From: Paenibacillus sp. NEAU-GSW1
GTDB lineage: Bacteria > Bacillota > Bacilli > Paenibacillales > Paenibacillaceae
Length of the DNA stretch: 64,000 bases
Direction of reading: 5' to 3'
NCBI RefSeq assembly: GCF_009737085.1
Contig: NZ_WOVL01000005.1
Coordinates: forward strand, 124,001-188,000
Both the position numbers and the translations under genes were made by a program. Shown in pieces: positions 24,806-34,299 of the stretch; the first letter of the stretch is position 1, and the number at the start of each line of letters is the position of its first letter. The notes under the pieces were generated by a model, which saw nothing but the letters and a program-made list of their open reading frames with translations, did no database searches and had not been told where the DNA came from.

Positions 24806-25726
24806 TTAATGGAACATATTTTTTAGAACGAGCATCAAATTGGAAGGCTTCTCTGCCAGTCTGCGCGTGTAGTACGGATACCACATGCTGCCGTATGGCA
24901 TGTAGCAGCGAATCCGGTAGCCGTCTTGCGCCAGGGCAGCCTGTTCATTCATGCGAAGGCCGTACAGCATTTGAAACTCATAGGCGGTTTTTGGCAGCCG
25001 CTTGCGGCGGGCATATTCTTTTACCCACTGAATGATCGTGTCGTCATGCGTAGCAATCGCGGTATAAATGCCTTTGTCCAGATGGTAGCGAATGAGCCGT
25101 TTGTAATTTTCGATGATGTCGCGTTTGCGCTGGTAGGCAATCAAGGCCGATTCCTTGTAAGCGCCTTTTACAAGCCGCAGGCTGACGCCGGTTTTGGCGA
25201 GCGTCTGGACGTCGATCAGCGAGCGGAAGAGGTAAGCTTGAATGACGGTGCCAACATTGCGGAGCCCTTCGCCGTGAAGCCGATTTACAAGCTTGATCGT
25301 ACGGTCCGTAAAGGGCGAATCCTCCATATCCAGCGTGACGAAAATATTGGATTCATTCGCCTGCTTCACGACTGCGCGAATGTTGCTGCAGCAAGCTTCC
25401 TCATCGAGGGCCAGCCCCATTTGGGTTGGCTTGAGGGAGACGCCGGAGTCGAGCCGCCGATTGGCAATTCCTCGCACTAAATGCAAATATTCGTCTCTGT
25501 AGCCAGACGCTTCATCCAAATGCTTAATGCCTTCTCCCAGATGGTCTAATGTGACTTTTATACCTTGATTGTTCAACATCTCGATTCGGTCTAATGCGTC
25601 CTCCAGCCGGTCGCCGGCTATAAATCTGCTTGCTAATCGTTTGCCGTATTTCATCGACAATGATTTGACCGGCTTGCTGCCGGAAAGCGTCAGCATCACT
25701 TTGCGATATAGCTCTGTTCCGTCCAT
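24806..25726 (-). CDS. putB: Proline dehydrogenase
   Basis: 306-residue FAD enzyme oxidising L-proline to 1-pyrroline-5-carboxylate, of the monofunctional Gram-positive type. Visible are VTLDHLGE, SLKPTQMGL, VTLDMEDSPFTDRTI, VIQAYLFRS, VSLRLVKGAYKE and IATHDD, plus YEFQMLYGLR and the C-terminal YMPYGSMWYPYYTRRLAE that closes the active site. It is transcribed away from the P5C dehydrogenase gene across an 81-bp divergent region; together they convert proline to glutamate. Confidence 0.95.
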   Translation of the reverse strand: MDGTELYRKVMLTLSGSKPVKSLSMKYGKRLASRFIAGDRLEDALDRIEMLNNQGIKVTLDHLGEGIKHLDEASGYRDEYLHLVRGIANRRLDSGVSLKPTQMGLALDEEACCSNIRAVVKQANESNIFVTLDMEDSPFTDRTIKLVNRLHGEGLRNVGTVIQAYLFRSLIDVQTLAKTGVSLRLVKGAYKESALIAYQRKRDIIENYKRLIRYHLDKGIYTAIATHDDTIIQWVKEYARRKRLPKTAYEFQMLYGLRMNEQAALAQDGYRIRCYMPYGSMWYPYYTRRLAEKPSNLMLVLKNMFH

Positions 25727-25758
25727 TCGCCGCTCCCCCCATCCAGCTCAGTGTTCCC

Positions 25759-25786
25759 TTGAAAAACCGTGTTACTTCTATGTTAT
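25759..25786 (+). promoter_or_regulatory. Candidate promoter of the P5C dehydrogenase gene
   Basis: TTGAAA (25759-25764), 16-bp spacer, TGTTAT (25781-25786), in the short putB/pruA divergent region. Both matches are fair rather than strong. Confidence 0.45.
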
Positions 25787-25807
25787 TCCGAAGGAGGCTG
25801 TTCCATT

Positions 25808-27355
25808 ATGCGAATTACGTTTCAGAACGAGCCGTTTACTCCGTTTCAAGATCCGGCAAACCACAGCGCCTATGAGAATGCGCTTCAAAATGTCCGATCC
25901 AAACTGGGCGCGCACTATCCGATCATAATCGGGGGAGCGCGCATCGAATCCGCCAATAAAGCGGCATCCGTCAATCCGGCGCGAAAAAGCGAAGCCGTCG
26001 GAATCGTCTCGCAGGCCGACAAAGCGCTGGCGGAAAAGGCGATAAAAGCGGCGGCGGCCGCTTTCGAAAGCTGGCGCGACGTCGATCCGAACGAGCGGGC
26101 GCGTTATTTGTACCGGGCGGCGGCGATGCTGCGGCGGCGCAAGCATGAGTTTTCCGCGTGGATGACCATAGAGGCAGGAAAGACGAGAGCGGAGGCCGAC
26201 GCCGATACGGCGGAGGCAATTGATTTCATGGAATTTTATGCGCGGGAGCTGCAGCGCATTTGCCAGCCTCAGCCGCTGACACCGGTCGCTGACGAAGAAA
26301 ATGAGCTGTATTATATTCCGCTGGGCGTCGGCGTTATTATACCGCCGTGGAATTTTCCGCTGGCCATTACGGCAGGGATGACGACAGCCGCCATTGCTGC
26401 GGGCAATACCGTCGTTTTGAAGCCGGCGAGCCCGACTCCGGTCATCGCTTACAAGCTGGTGGAGCTGCTGGAGGATGCGGGGCTGCCGCCGGGCGTCGTC
26501 AACTATTTGCCGGGACCGGGCGGAACGATCGGCGACTACTTGGTCGATCATCCGTTAACCCGATTCGTAAGTTTTACCGGCTCGCGTGACGTAGGGCTCC
26601 GCATTAACGAGCGCGCGGCGGTTGCCCGTCCGGGGCAAAAATGGATCAAGCGCGTCGTAGCCGAAATGGGCGGCAAAGATGCGATCATTGTCGACCGCGA
26701 CGCCGATCTGGAGCTGGCGGCCGATTCGATTACAGCCGCCGCCTTCGGCTTCTCTGGGCAAAAATGCTCGGCATGCTCGCGGGCGATTGTGCATGAAGCG
26801 GTCTATGATGCTGTGCTGCAGAAAGTCATCGAGCGCACGAAGCGGCTATCGCTTGACGACCCGGCCAAAGCTACAGCCTCGCTCGGACCGGTCATTGACG
26901 ATAAAGCGTATGCCAAAATTCTCGAGTATATCGAGATCGGCAAAACGGAAGGCCGACTCGTCTGCGGCGGCGGCAAGGGCAGCGAGGACGGATACTATAT
27001 CGAGCCGACAATTTTTGCCGATGTGGAAAGCGATGCGCGAATCTCACAGGAGGAAATTTTTGGCCCCGTCGTCGCCTTTACGAAAGCTGCATCGTTCGCG
27101 GAGGCGCTCGCTTTCGCCAACGCGACGGATTACGGCTTGACGGGCGCGGTTATATCGAACGACCGATCGCATCTGGAGCTTGCACGGCGGGAGTTTTTTG
27201 CCGGGAACCTGTATTTAAACCGCAAATGCACCGGCGCTTTGGTCGGCGCGCATCCGTTCGGCGGCTTCAACATGTCCGGCACCGACTCGAAGGCGGGAAG
27301 CCGCGATTACTTGCAGCTTTTTATGCAGGCAAAGCTTGTGTCGGAGCGGTATTAG
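25808..27355 (+). CDS. pruA: L-glutamate gamma-semialdehyde (P5C) dehydrogenase
   Basis: 515-residue NAD-dependent aldehyde dehydrogenase converting P5C/glutamate semialdehyde to glutamate (RocA/PruA type). It shows PPWNFPLAI, the NAD-binding FTGSRDVG, the general-base Glu in [10 protein letters not shown], and the catalytic Cys in [22 protein letters not shown] and [17 protein letters not shown] are specific to this subfamily. The ATG at 25808 has AAGGAGG nine bases upstream. Divergent partner is putB. Confidence 0.96.
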   Translation: MRITFQNEPFTPFQDPANHSAYENALQNVRSKLGAHYPIIIGGARIESANKAASVNPARKSEAVGIVSQADKALAEKAIKAAAAAFESWRDVDPNERARYLYRAAAMLRRRKHEFSAWMTIEAGKTRAEADADTAEAIDFMEFYARELQRICQPQPLTPVADEENELYYIPLGVGVIIPPWNFPLAITAGMTTAAIAAGNTVVLKPASPTPVIAYKLVELLEDAGLPPGVVNYLPGPGGTIGDYLVDHPLTRFVSFTGSRDVGLRINERAAVARPGQKWIKRVVAEMGGKDAIIVDRDADLELAADSITAAAFGFSGQKCSACSRAIVHEAVYDAVLQKVIERTKRLSLDDPAKATASLGPVIDDKAYAKILEYIEIGKTEGRLVCGGGKGSEDGYYIEPTIFADVESDARISQEEIFGPVVAFTKAASFAEALAFANATDYGLTGAVISNDRSHLELARREFFAGNLYLNRKCTGALVGAHPFGGFNMSGTDSKAGSRDYLQLFMQAKLVSERY

Positions 27356-27397
27356 GCCATATTAAGGCGGCACCTTCTATGATCGATTTTCAAATGT

Positions 27398-27655
27398 TGG
27401 ATAAAATATAAAGAGAGTGCGCCATGGCGATTGGCTTCTCGTAAGCAGCAGTTGTAAGCTCAAAACTGGCCTAACAGTCGCAAAAGTAACTTCGGATCGT
27501 AGGCGTAAGGCCAGAACTGGCCTAACAGAATGCAGCATTACGACTGTGTTCTCGAAAGCAGCAGTTGTAAGCTCAAAACTGGCCTAACAGTCGCGAAAAG
27601 TAACTTCGGATCGTAGCCGTAAGGCCAGAACTGGTCCTATGGATAAAATATAAAG
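27398..27655 (+). repeat. Duplicated intergenic repeat with flanking direct repeats
   Basis: An 88-90-bp unit occurs twice (27436-27523 and 27549-27638, 113 bp apart). The whole is bracketed by the 16-mer TGGATAAAATATAAAG at 27398-27413 and 27640-27655. AACTGGCCTAACAG appears three times and GGCCAGAACTGG twice. No ORF or promoter is evident in this roughly 380-bp gap between pruA and glpP. Confidence 0.85.
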
Positions 27656-27737
27656 GTTGTCATCATCCGATAATTCAAATAAAATACGAACCAATTGCAA
27701 GAGGCAATAGCTAACAGAAGCAGGGAGCTGGTCGCAG

Positions 27738-28301
27738 GTGGCGTTTTTTGGACAGCCGATTGTGCCTTCCATTCGCGGTTGGAAGGATTTCGAGGAGCTG
27801 GTTGCCTCGTCCTATACGTATCTTGTGCTGCTCGACAGCCAGTTGGGCCAGTTGAAGAGCATTGTGGACGAAGCGTCGAGACACAGAAAGAAGATTTTGG
27901 TGCATGCGGACCTGATCGAAGGGTTAAAAAACGACGAGTATGCGGCCGATTTTTTATGCCAGCACATTGCGCCGGCAGGTATTATTTCAACGCGTACCGG
28001 CGTTATTCAAAAGACGAAGCAGCATAAGCTAATCGCCATTCAGCGGCTGTTTCTGCTCGATACAAATGCGCTGGAGAAAAGCTATACGCTCATTGAGCGG
28101 ACGAAGCCGGATTACATCGAAGTCATGCCAGGCGTCATGCCGCACATGATTAAAGAGGTTATGGAAAAAACAGGTACGCCGGTGTTTGCCGGCGGCCTGA
28201 TTCGGACGGGCGAGGATGTTGAGGCCGCGCTGTCCGCAGGAGCGACGGCTGTAACAACGTCGCGGCGCGAGCTTTGGAAACGTTATGCTCCCGCGAAATA
28301 A
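27738..28301 (+). CDS. glpP: Glycerol-3-phosphate-responsive antiterminator
   Basis: 187-residue GlpP protein. In B. subtilis it binds glycerol-3-phosphate and the leader mRNA of glpD to prevent termination. It is TIM-barrel-like, with [65 protein letters not shown] and [10 protein letters not shown]. Start is the GTG at 27738 with AGGGAG upstream. It heads the glpP-glpK-glpD cluster, and a hairpin leader lies before glpD as the expected target. Confidence 0.95.
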   Translation: MAFFGQPIVPSIRGWKDFEELVASSYTYLVLLDSQLGQLKSIVDEASRHRKKILVHADLIEGLKNDEYAADFLCQHIAPAGIISTRTGVIQKTKQHKLIAIQRLFLLDTNALEKSYTLIERTKPDYIEVMPGVMPHMIKEVMEKTGTPVFAGGLIRTGEDVEAALSAGATAVTTSRRELWKRYAPAK

Positions 28302-28354
28302 GCGGCTAGGCGAAAGATGGACTGTCGATTGACGGCATGGGAGGAGAAATCGAG

Positions 28355-29842
28355 ATGGAGACGTATATTTTAGCGCTGGATCAAGGAACGACGAGCACGC
28401 GGGCGATATTGTTCAACAAGGCCGGGGAGCCTTGCGGCGTTGCTCAGCAGCCGGTAACCTGCCTGTTTCCGCATCCGGGCTGGGTAGAGCTTGACGCGGA
28501 GCAGCTTTGGGAAACGTCGGTTCAAGTAATTCGAGACGTTATGGTGAAGCAAGGCATAACGGCGGGCCAAATTGCCGGCATCGGCATTACGAATCAACGC
28601 GAAACGGCAATTGTGTGGAACCGGGGGACGGGCAAGCCGATTCACAATGCTGTTGTTTGGCAATCCCGCCAATCGTCGGGCATTTGCGAGACGCTGAAGG
28701 CGGAAGGGCATGAACAGCAGATTCGCGAGAAAACGGGATTGCTGGTTGATCCTTATTTTTCCGGCACTAAGGTGAGGTGGCTTTTGGATGAGGTGGACGG
28801 AGCGAGAGCGCAGGCGGAGGCCGGCAAGCTGCTGTTCGGTACGGTCGACAGCTGGCTAATCTGGAAGTTGACTGGCGGAGCCGTGCATGCAACGGATTAT
28901 TCCAACGCCTCGCGTACGCTGCTTTATAATATTTACGAGCTTAGCTGGGACATGGAGCTGCTGGAGCTGCTCAACATTCCGGTGTCGATGCTGCCTGAAG
29001 TACGGTCGTCCTCGGAAATTTACGGCCTTACAACCGCAGAGCTGTTCGGCGGGGAGATTGCCATTGCCGGAGCAGCGGGCGATCAGCAGTCGGCTTTGTT
29101 TGGACATGCCTGCTTTGACAAAGGCGAAGCGAAAAATACGTATGGAACAGGCTGCTTTATGCTTATGAATACAGGCTCCGAGCCGATTAAATCGGAGCAT
29201 GGCTTGCTCACGACAATCGCTTGGGGCGTCGACGGAAAAGTCGATTATGCGCTCGAAGGCAGCGTGTTTGTCGCGGGCTCGGCGATTCAATGGCTTCGCG
29301 AAGGGCTTGGCATGATCGAGACTTCGGAGGAGAGCGAGCGGCTCGCCGCTTCGGTCGAATCAAGCGATGGCGTCTACATCGTCCCGGCGTTTGTCGGACT
29401 CGGCACGCCGTACTGGGACAGCGACGTTCGCGGCGCGGCTTTCGGCATGACGCGCGGAACGAAACGCGAGCATTTCGTTCGCGCGACGCTCGAGGCGATC
29501 GCTTACCAGGTCAAGGATGTGCTGGAGGTTATGGAGCAGTCGTCGGCGATGCGGCTGAAGGCGCTCTGCGTCGACGGCGGCGCAATCCGCAACAATTTGC
29601 TTATGCAAATTCAAAGCGATTTGCTGCAGGTGCCGGTTGAGCGTCCGGCGGTCAGCGAAGCGACTGCGCTTGGCGCCGCTTACTTAGCCGGACTTGCGGT
29701 CGGCTATTGGGGCAGCAGAGAGGAAATTTCAAGCCAGCGCTGCTGCGAGCGCATATTCGAGCCGTCCATCGAACCGCCGAAAAGCGCGGAAATGCATGCC
29801 GGATGGAAAAAAGCGGTTAACGCCGCGATGGCGTTCCGGTAA
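28355..29842 (+). CDS. glpK: Glycerol kinase
   Basis: 495-residue FGGY kinase phosphorylating glycerol to sn-glycerol-3-phosphate. [14 protein letters not shown] holds the ATP phosphate-binding motif, [19 protein letters not shown] the substrate site, and [17 protein letters not shown] and GYGTG-like [14 protein letters not shown] follow. The phosphorylation-site region typical of Gram-positive GlpK (His regulated by PTS) is not clearly identified: the local sequence is [18 protein letters not shown]. The ATG at 28355 follows GGGAGGAG. No glpF permease is in the window. Confidence 0.96.
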   Translation: METYILALDQGTTSTRAILFNKAGEPCGVAQQPVTCLFPHPGWVELDAEQLWETSVQVIRDVMVKQGITAGQIAGIGITNQRETAIVWNRGTGKPIHNAVVWQSRQSSGICETLKAEGHEQQIREKTGLLVDPYFSGTKVRWLLDEVDGARAQAEAGKLLFGTVDSWLIWKLTGGAVHATDYSNASRTLLYNIYELSWDMELLELLNIPVSMLPEVRSSSEIYGLTTAELFGGEIAIAGAAGDQQSALFGHACFDKGEAKNTYGTGCFMLMNTGSEPIKSEHGLLTTIAWGVDGKVDYALEGSVFVAGSAIQWLREGLGMIETSEESERLAASVESSDGVYIVPAFVGLGTPYWDSDVRGAAFGMTRGTKREHFVRATLEAIAYQVKDVLEVMEQSSAMRLKALCVDGGAIRNNLLMQIQSDLLQVPVERPAVSEATALGAAYLAGLAVGYWGSREEISSQRCCERIFEPSIEPPKSAEMHAGWKKAVNAAMAFR

Positions 29843-29904
29843 AATTTAGGCTGGCTTTTTGCAAGCCTGGTGTGCTACTATGGGGCTACAAGTTCATATT
29901 CGGT

Positions 29905-29986
29905 CGGAGAATTGGAGAAGCCGTAAATAACCTGTCGTTTTTGCGTGAAGCATAAACGGTAGGTGTTTGCGGCTTCTCTTTTTTTC
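29905..29986 (+). promoter_or_regulatory. glpD leader terminator, probable GlpP antitermination target
   Basis: GAGAAGCC (29915-29922) pairs with GGCTTCTC (29971-29978), extended by flanking bases, and is followed by TTTTTTT. It stands 50-60 bp upstream of glpD and downstream of glpK, where the GlpP-controlled terminator of B. subtilis glpD lies. The hairpin is seen; GlpP control is inferred from glpP in the same cluster. Confidence 0.7.
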
Positions 29987-30039
29987 TGAATATTAGATCG
30001 TATAAGCATCGTCAACATAGAGGAGATTAGGTGAGAGAT

Positions 30040-31770
30040 ATGAATCAAACTGCAAACAGATTGGATCGAATGAATCAGAACAGCGCGTTGTTTAATGCGC
30101 TTCATCGGGCGGAACGGCTAGAGCAAATGCTTGCTGCGGAGCAGCCCTTCGATGTGCTTGTCATCGGCGGCGGCATTACCGGCGCGGGGATCGCGCTTGA
30201 TGCGCAGACGCGCGGGTTGCGCACGGCTCTTATCGACATGCAGGACTTTGCAGCCGGAACTTCGAGCCGTTCGACCAAGCTTGTGCACGGCGGGTTGCGC
30301 TATTTGAAGCAGCTGGAGATCGGGGTTGTTGCCGAGGTCGGCAAGGAGCGGGCGATCGTCTACGAGAACGGGCCGCATGTGACGACGCCGGAGTGGATGC
30401 TGCTGCCGATCTACACGGGCGGAACTTTCGGGCGGTTCAGCACGTCGCTTGGCCTTCGGGTATATGACTTTTTGGCTGGAGTAAAGCGGAAAGAGCGCCG
30501 CAAAATGCTGAGCAAAGACGCCACGGTCGTCAAGGAGCCGCTGCTTAAGCGGGACGGCATGAAGGGCGGCGGCTACTATGTCGAGTACCGCACCGACGAT
30601 GCCCGGCTCACGATTGAAGTGATGAAAAAAGCGGTCGAGCTTGGCGCATCGGCTGTGTCTTATGTGCGAGCGGACGGATTTATATACGACGGACAGGGTA
30701 AGGCTGCAGGCGTTAAAATGACCGATCTGATCTCTGGCGTCACAGGTGAAATCCGCGCCCGCAAAATCATTAATGCGGCAGGGCCTTGGGTCGACACGCT
30801 GCGAGAAAAGGACGGCTCCAAAAAGGGCAAAACGCTGCATTTAACCAAAGGCGTCCATCTGGTGTTCGACCGGAAGCGGTTCCCGCTTACCCAAGCGATT
30901 TATTTCGATACGCCGGACGGCCGGATGGTATTCGCCATCCCGCGCGAAGGGAAGACGTACATCGGCACGACGGATACGAACTATCAATCGGACATCGCTT
31001 CTCCGCGAATGACGGAAAGCGATTTGACATATATTTTGGCAGCGGCGAACTTCATGTTCCCTACGCTGAAGTTAAAGCCGGCCGATGTGGAATCCAGCTG
31101 GGCAGGGCTTCGCCCGCTTATTCATCAAGAGGGGAAGGATCCTTCGGAAATATCCCGCAAGGATGAAATTTTCATCTCGGAATCGGGCTTGATCTCAATG
31201 GCGGGCGGCAAGCTGACCGGTTACCGGAAGATGGCCGAGACGGTCGTTGACAAGACGGCGGCTCAGCTTGCTGCGGAAGGATATACCCATATCGGACCTA
31301 GTGGAACGAAGACAATGCCGATTTCAGGCGGAAACATTGGCGGATCGGAACGTTTTCCCGGCTATGTCACCCGAATGACGGAGGCCGGCGTGAGAGCGGG
31401 GCTGGAGGAGACGGAAGCGCGGCGGCTGGCAAGCAGATTCGGCTCTAATATGACAACTGTGCTGAGCTTGATGGACGATGCGAAAAAGGAATCGGCAGCG
31501 CGCGGCATTCCTCTCGGCGTTATGGCTGAACTTTTGTATGCGATTCGTTATGAGATGACGGTCAAACCGATCGATTTCTGGATTCGCCGCACGGGCAGCC
31601 TGTTGTTTGACCGGGCTCGCGTCGTGAAATGGAAAGGATCGGTTCACGCCTATATGGCGGATGCGTTCCGCTGGAGCAGCGTGCAAAGCGCGCAATATCG
31701 CGAGGAGCTGGAGAAGGAGCTGGAGTTCGCGGTGACGGCGGTTAAGCAAGATGAATCAGATAACACCTAG
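30040..31770 (+). CDS. glpD: Aerobic glycerol-3-phosphate dehydrogenase
   Basis: Membrane-associated FAD enzyme oxidising glycerol-3-phosphate to DHAP, about 576 residues. It carries the dinucleotide motif VLVIGGGITGAGIALDAQTRGL near residue 45, SSRSTKLVHGGLRYL, YVEYRTDDARLTIE, KIINAAGPWVDTLR, LTKGVHLVFDRKRFPL and GTTDTNYQ; the C-terminal helical domain is complete. Start may be the ATG at 30040 or the GTG at 30031; GAGGAG lies upstream of both. It is downstream of a terminator/antiterminator leader. A hairpin terminator ends it at 31854. Confidence 0.96.
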   Translation: MNQTANRLDRMNQNSALFNALHRAERLEQMLAAEQPFDVLVIGGGITGAGIALDAQTRGLRTALIDMQDFAAGTSSRSTKLVHGGLRYLKQLEIGVVAEVGKERAIVYENGPHVTTPEWMLLPIYTGGTFGRFSTSLGLRVYDFLAGVKRKERRKMLSKDATVVKEPLLKRDGMKGGGYYVEYRTDDARLTIEVMKKAVELGASAVSYVRADGFIYDGQGKAAGVKMTDLISGVTGEIRARKIINAAGPWVDTLREKDGSKKGKTLHLTKGVHLVFDRKRFPLTQAIYFDTPDGRMVFAIPREGKTYIGTTDTNYQSDIASPRMTESDLTYILAAANFMFPTLKLKPADVESSWAGLRPLIHQEGKDPSEISRKDEIFISESGLISMAGGKLTGYRKMAETVVDKTAAQLAAEGYTHIGPSGTKTMPISGGNIGGSERFPGYVTRMTEAGVRAGLEETEARRLASRFGSNMTTVLSLMDDAKKESAARGIPLGVMAELLYAIRYEMTVKPIDFWIRRTGSLLFDRARVVKWKGSVHAYMADAFRWSSVQSAQYREELEKELEFAVTAVKQDESDNT

Positions 31771-31811
31771 TTGAGGCAAAGTAGCAGCATTAATAAATAG
31801 GCTCCAACAGC

Positions 31812-31854
31812 AAGAGAGGCAGCGAAGCCGTAAAGGCTTTGTTGTCTCTTTTTC
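31812..31854 (+). terminator. Terminator after glpD
   Basis: GAGAGGCAGCGAAGCC (31814-31829) pairs with GGCTTTGTTGTCTC (31835-31848) and is followed by TTTTT. Confidence 0.8.
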
Positions 31855-31929
31855 GTTTTCCAAATTTTGATGCAATGATAAAATAAACGTTATCGGAGAG
31901 CCCAAAGTTCGATAATAGGAGGAGATAGT

Positions 31930-32264
31930 GTGGGACAGTTAAGCAACAAGGCGGGGGTAATGCTGCAGCTAACGGAGCTCGCTTATCAGGAAGCGACCGG
32001 GCTCGCGTGTCCGACTTTTTTGCGTTTTCCGTATTGTTCTTTTCGCGAGGAAAATTTGGGGGCTGGCTGGCCGAACGCGATTATTTGGACATTGAGGGCG
32101 TCGAGTCAGGGGATTGGGCCGGTATTTCTGCGGAAATGATTGTTTCAAAGGTTACGCCTTCCTTGGAAAATGGCACGATTGTCGTTATGCATAGCAATGA
32201 TATTGCCGTCGGTTCGCCGGATGCGCTTCGGACGCTCATCCGCTTGGCGAAGCTAGTACAATAG
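31930..32264 (+). pseudogene. Decayed polysaccharide deacetylase (NodB-type) gene
   Basis: One frame gives EATGLACPTFLRFPYCSFREENL, matching the deacetylase RxPYG motif (here FPYCS, Gly lost). A +/-1 shifted frame then gives ESGDWAGISAEMIVSKVTPSLENGTIVVMHSND followed by SPDALRTLIRLAK, the C-terminal part of the same fold with its LMH motif. The N-terminal metal-binding TFDD segment is missing and the two parts are out of frame, so it is a truncated, frameshifted relic. GGAGGAGA precedes a GTG at 31930. Confidence 0.75.
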
Positions 32265-32400
32265 TCTAAATACAAAAGTTTCCATGTGAGGATTGCGTAC
32301 TGGACTAACAAACTTTTACGATTTATCTTGCATCTGTGTGAGCTCAGGAACGTTTTGCTCATGTAATAAGGTTGTCAGATGAAAGGATGTGTTAAAGAAA

Positions 32401-34161
32401 GTGGCTAACTTTCAAACTGAAAATAATAGGAGTGCAGGAAATCGAGTTGAGCAGAAAAGCGGATTGGTTTCTTCCCCAACTGTCGCACCTTCTGTACAAC
32501 ATTCGTCAATTGGAGATATTGTTCAGCTGCAGAGATCAATTGGCAACAAAGCAGTTGGCCAACTGTTGCAGTCCTCAGATCCTGCTGCCCAATCAAAGTC
32601 AGTTCAACCTGTTCAGAAGAAAGAGAACAAGACAGGCCTGCCAGATTCATTAAAGTCAGGTCTAGAGCAACAGTCCGGTATCGATTTATCGGATGTTAAG
32701 GTTCATTATAATTCGAAGGAGCCTTCGAAAGTTCAAGCATTGGCGTTCGCACAAGGAAACGACATTCATATCGGGCCTGGACAAGAGCGCCATCTTCCGC
32801 ATGAAGGATGGCATGTTGTGCAGCAAAAGCAAGGAAGGGTTCAACCCAAATTGCAGATGAAGAACGGCATGTTGTTGAATAATAATGATGGCTTGGAAAG
32901 AGAAGCGGACAGCATGGGGCAAGCAGCATTAAGAATGGGAGAAACGATGCAAAGGCATCCATTGGATGCACAGCAAGCAGCTTCTGCCCCGAATTCCCCT
33001 CAGGCTCGTTCCACGGCACAAATGGTCGTTCAGAGGAAAGTAATTATAAAATTTAATGAACCAGAGCATGAAATGGAAGAATTCGATACTTTAACGGCTA
33101 CAATTGATTCAGTAAGTGCCGAAAGAGACAAACCAACGGTTGCAACTGAAGATCAATCGGTTGACGCAAGCCAGAGATCGCATGTAACGTCCAATGTCGT
33201 ATTTACAAGTCTATTCGAACGTAATTTGGTCGGTAAAAATTGGGTCGAAGCATGGGAATTCCTTAAAGAACAATATCAGTTCCTCTATGATTTGCTAACC
33301 CGTTGGTATGCTGAAGAAAATCTTAAAAAAGGCTCCAATGCTCATATAAGAAAGCAACTTCCACTTTTAATTGCAGGAGGAATTCAAAACTGTACGAAAG
33401 AGTTGACGCGAGGCAGCGGTAATCTTCCGATAGGCGACAGCCTCTGGGCGGCTAGACCAAAAGCAGGAACGTCTGCTGATTGGGAGTATTATGATCATCA
33501 GCCCAATATGGATTCGGATAAATTCGACAATACGACTCACTTCATCAAGCAATGGAAGCCGACATTACGAGATTCCGAAGTTATAAAGCTCGCTGAAGCT
33601 TGTGAAACCTGGATTACGCTTCGAGGGCAGATTCCATGGACTTCGGTTGATGAAGATTCCTACATTAAGGGTGATGCGGTCGGTCCTAGGCAGGTAGACA
33701 GTAAATCAGAGGAATACGCTGAGGATCTGGATTTGTCTGATGGTCAAGCAAAAAAGATCAGCAAAGGCATTATGAAGACGTTCGATTTCTTTCCTAAAAG
33801 TTTTACGCAGAAAAGAACGATGGAGCATGCCGCTGCTGTTGCTGCGCGTCATTTGGTTGAACATTTCCAATATCATAAAAACTCAATAAGTCCAAATTGG
33901 CGTGATGCAATAAAAAATCAGTTTCTTGTAGCCTGGAAAGAAAAGATAGAGCATGAGATCGAAACGGAAAAAGAGAAGACAGAAAACATAAAATTAGAAA
34001 GTAATCATACCAATAAGGACAACGCTAAGAGGAAAAGATCGAATTCCTATAATGACTATGGGAGGCCGACGGCTGCATTGGAAGCGTTACAAACAAATTG
34101 GACTGCAGTGAAAGTAGCTTTTAATAAAAAATATGAGGCATTTAAGACGGCAATTAAATAA
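32401..34161 (+). CDS. DUF4157 (eCIS-core) domain protein with unknown C-terminal domain
   Basis: 586-residue protein. The N-terminal segment contains IVQLQRSIGNKAVGQLLQSS, a stretch common in front of DUF4157. DUF4157 follows at roughly residues 75-145 (LKSGLEQQSGIDLSDVKVHYNS ... HEGWHVVQQKQGRVQPKLQM), with a zinc-metallopeptidase-like HExxH. The remaining 430 residues are unrecognised, charged and helical, with a Lys/Glu-rich region near the end. DUF4157 marks toxins and cargo linked to extracellular contractile injection systems. The gene is AT-richer and uses different codons from its neighbours, suggesting transfer. GTG 32401 is preferred; GTG 32389 lacks RBS spacing. Confidence 0.82.
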   Translation: MANFQTENNRSAGNRVEQKSGLVSSPTVAPSVQHSSIGDIVQLQRSIGNKAVGQLLQSSDPAAQSKSVQPVQKKENKTGLPDSLKSGLEQQSGIDLSDVKVHYNSKEPSKVQALAFAQGNDIHIGPGQERHLPHEGWHVVQQKQGRVQPKLQMKNGMLLNNNDGLEREADSMGQAALRMGETMQRHPLDAQQAASAPNSPQARSTAQMVVQRKVIIKFNEPEHEMEEFDTLTATIDSVSAERDKPTVATEDQSVDASQRSHVTSNVVFTSLFERNLVGKNWVEAWEFLKEQYQFLYDLLTRWYAEENLKKGSNAHIRKQLPLLIAGGIQNCTKELTRGSGNLPIGDSLWAARPKAGTSADWEYYDHQPNMDSDKFDNTTHFIKQWKPTLRDSEVIKLAEACETWITLRGQIPWTSVDEDSYIKGDAVGPRQVDSKSEEYAEDLDLSDGQAKKISKGIMKTFDFFPKSFTQKRTMEHAAAVAARHLVEHFQYHKNSISPNWRDAIKNQFLVAWKEKIEHEIETEKEKTENIKLESNHTNKDNAKRKRSNSYNDYGRPTAALEALQTNWTAVKVAFNKKYEAFKTAIK

Positions 34162-34185
34162 CAAAATTAGTCGAATTGTGAAGAA

Positions 34186-34218
34186 TGAGCCGCTCTTTCG
34201 CGAGCGGCTCAATCATTT
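34186..34218 (+). terminator. Hairpin after the DUF4157 gene
   Basis: TGAGCCGCTC (34186-34195) pairs with GAGCGGCTCA (34202-34211); only a weak T-rich tail (ATCATTTT) follows. Confidence 0.65.
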
Positions 34219-34299
34219 TCCAATTGCCGAGAAGTTATCGAATGCTATAATTAAAGCGCATACATTACCATTCCGGATGTTTAAGACGGGGGAACGAAC

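Noticed and set aside
27584..27772. 62-codon minus-strand ORF in the pruA-glpP gap
   Set aside because: It is formed mainly by the repeat unit and the glpP complement, without RBS or domain.
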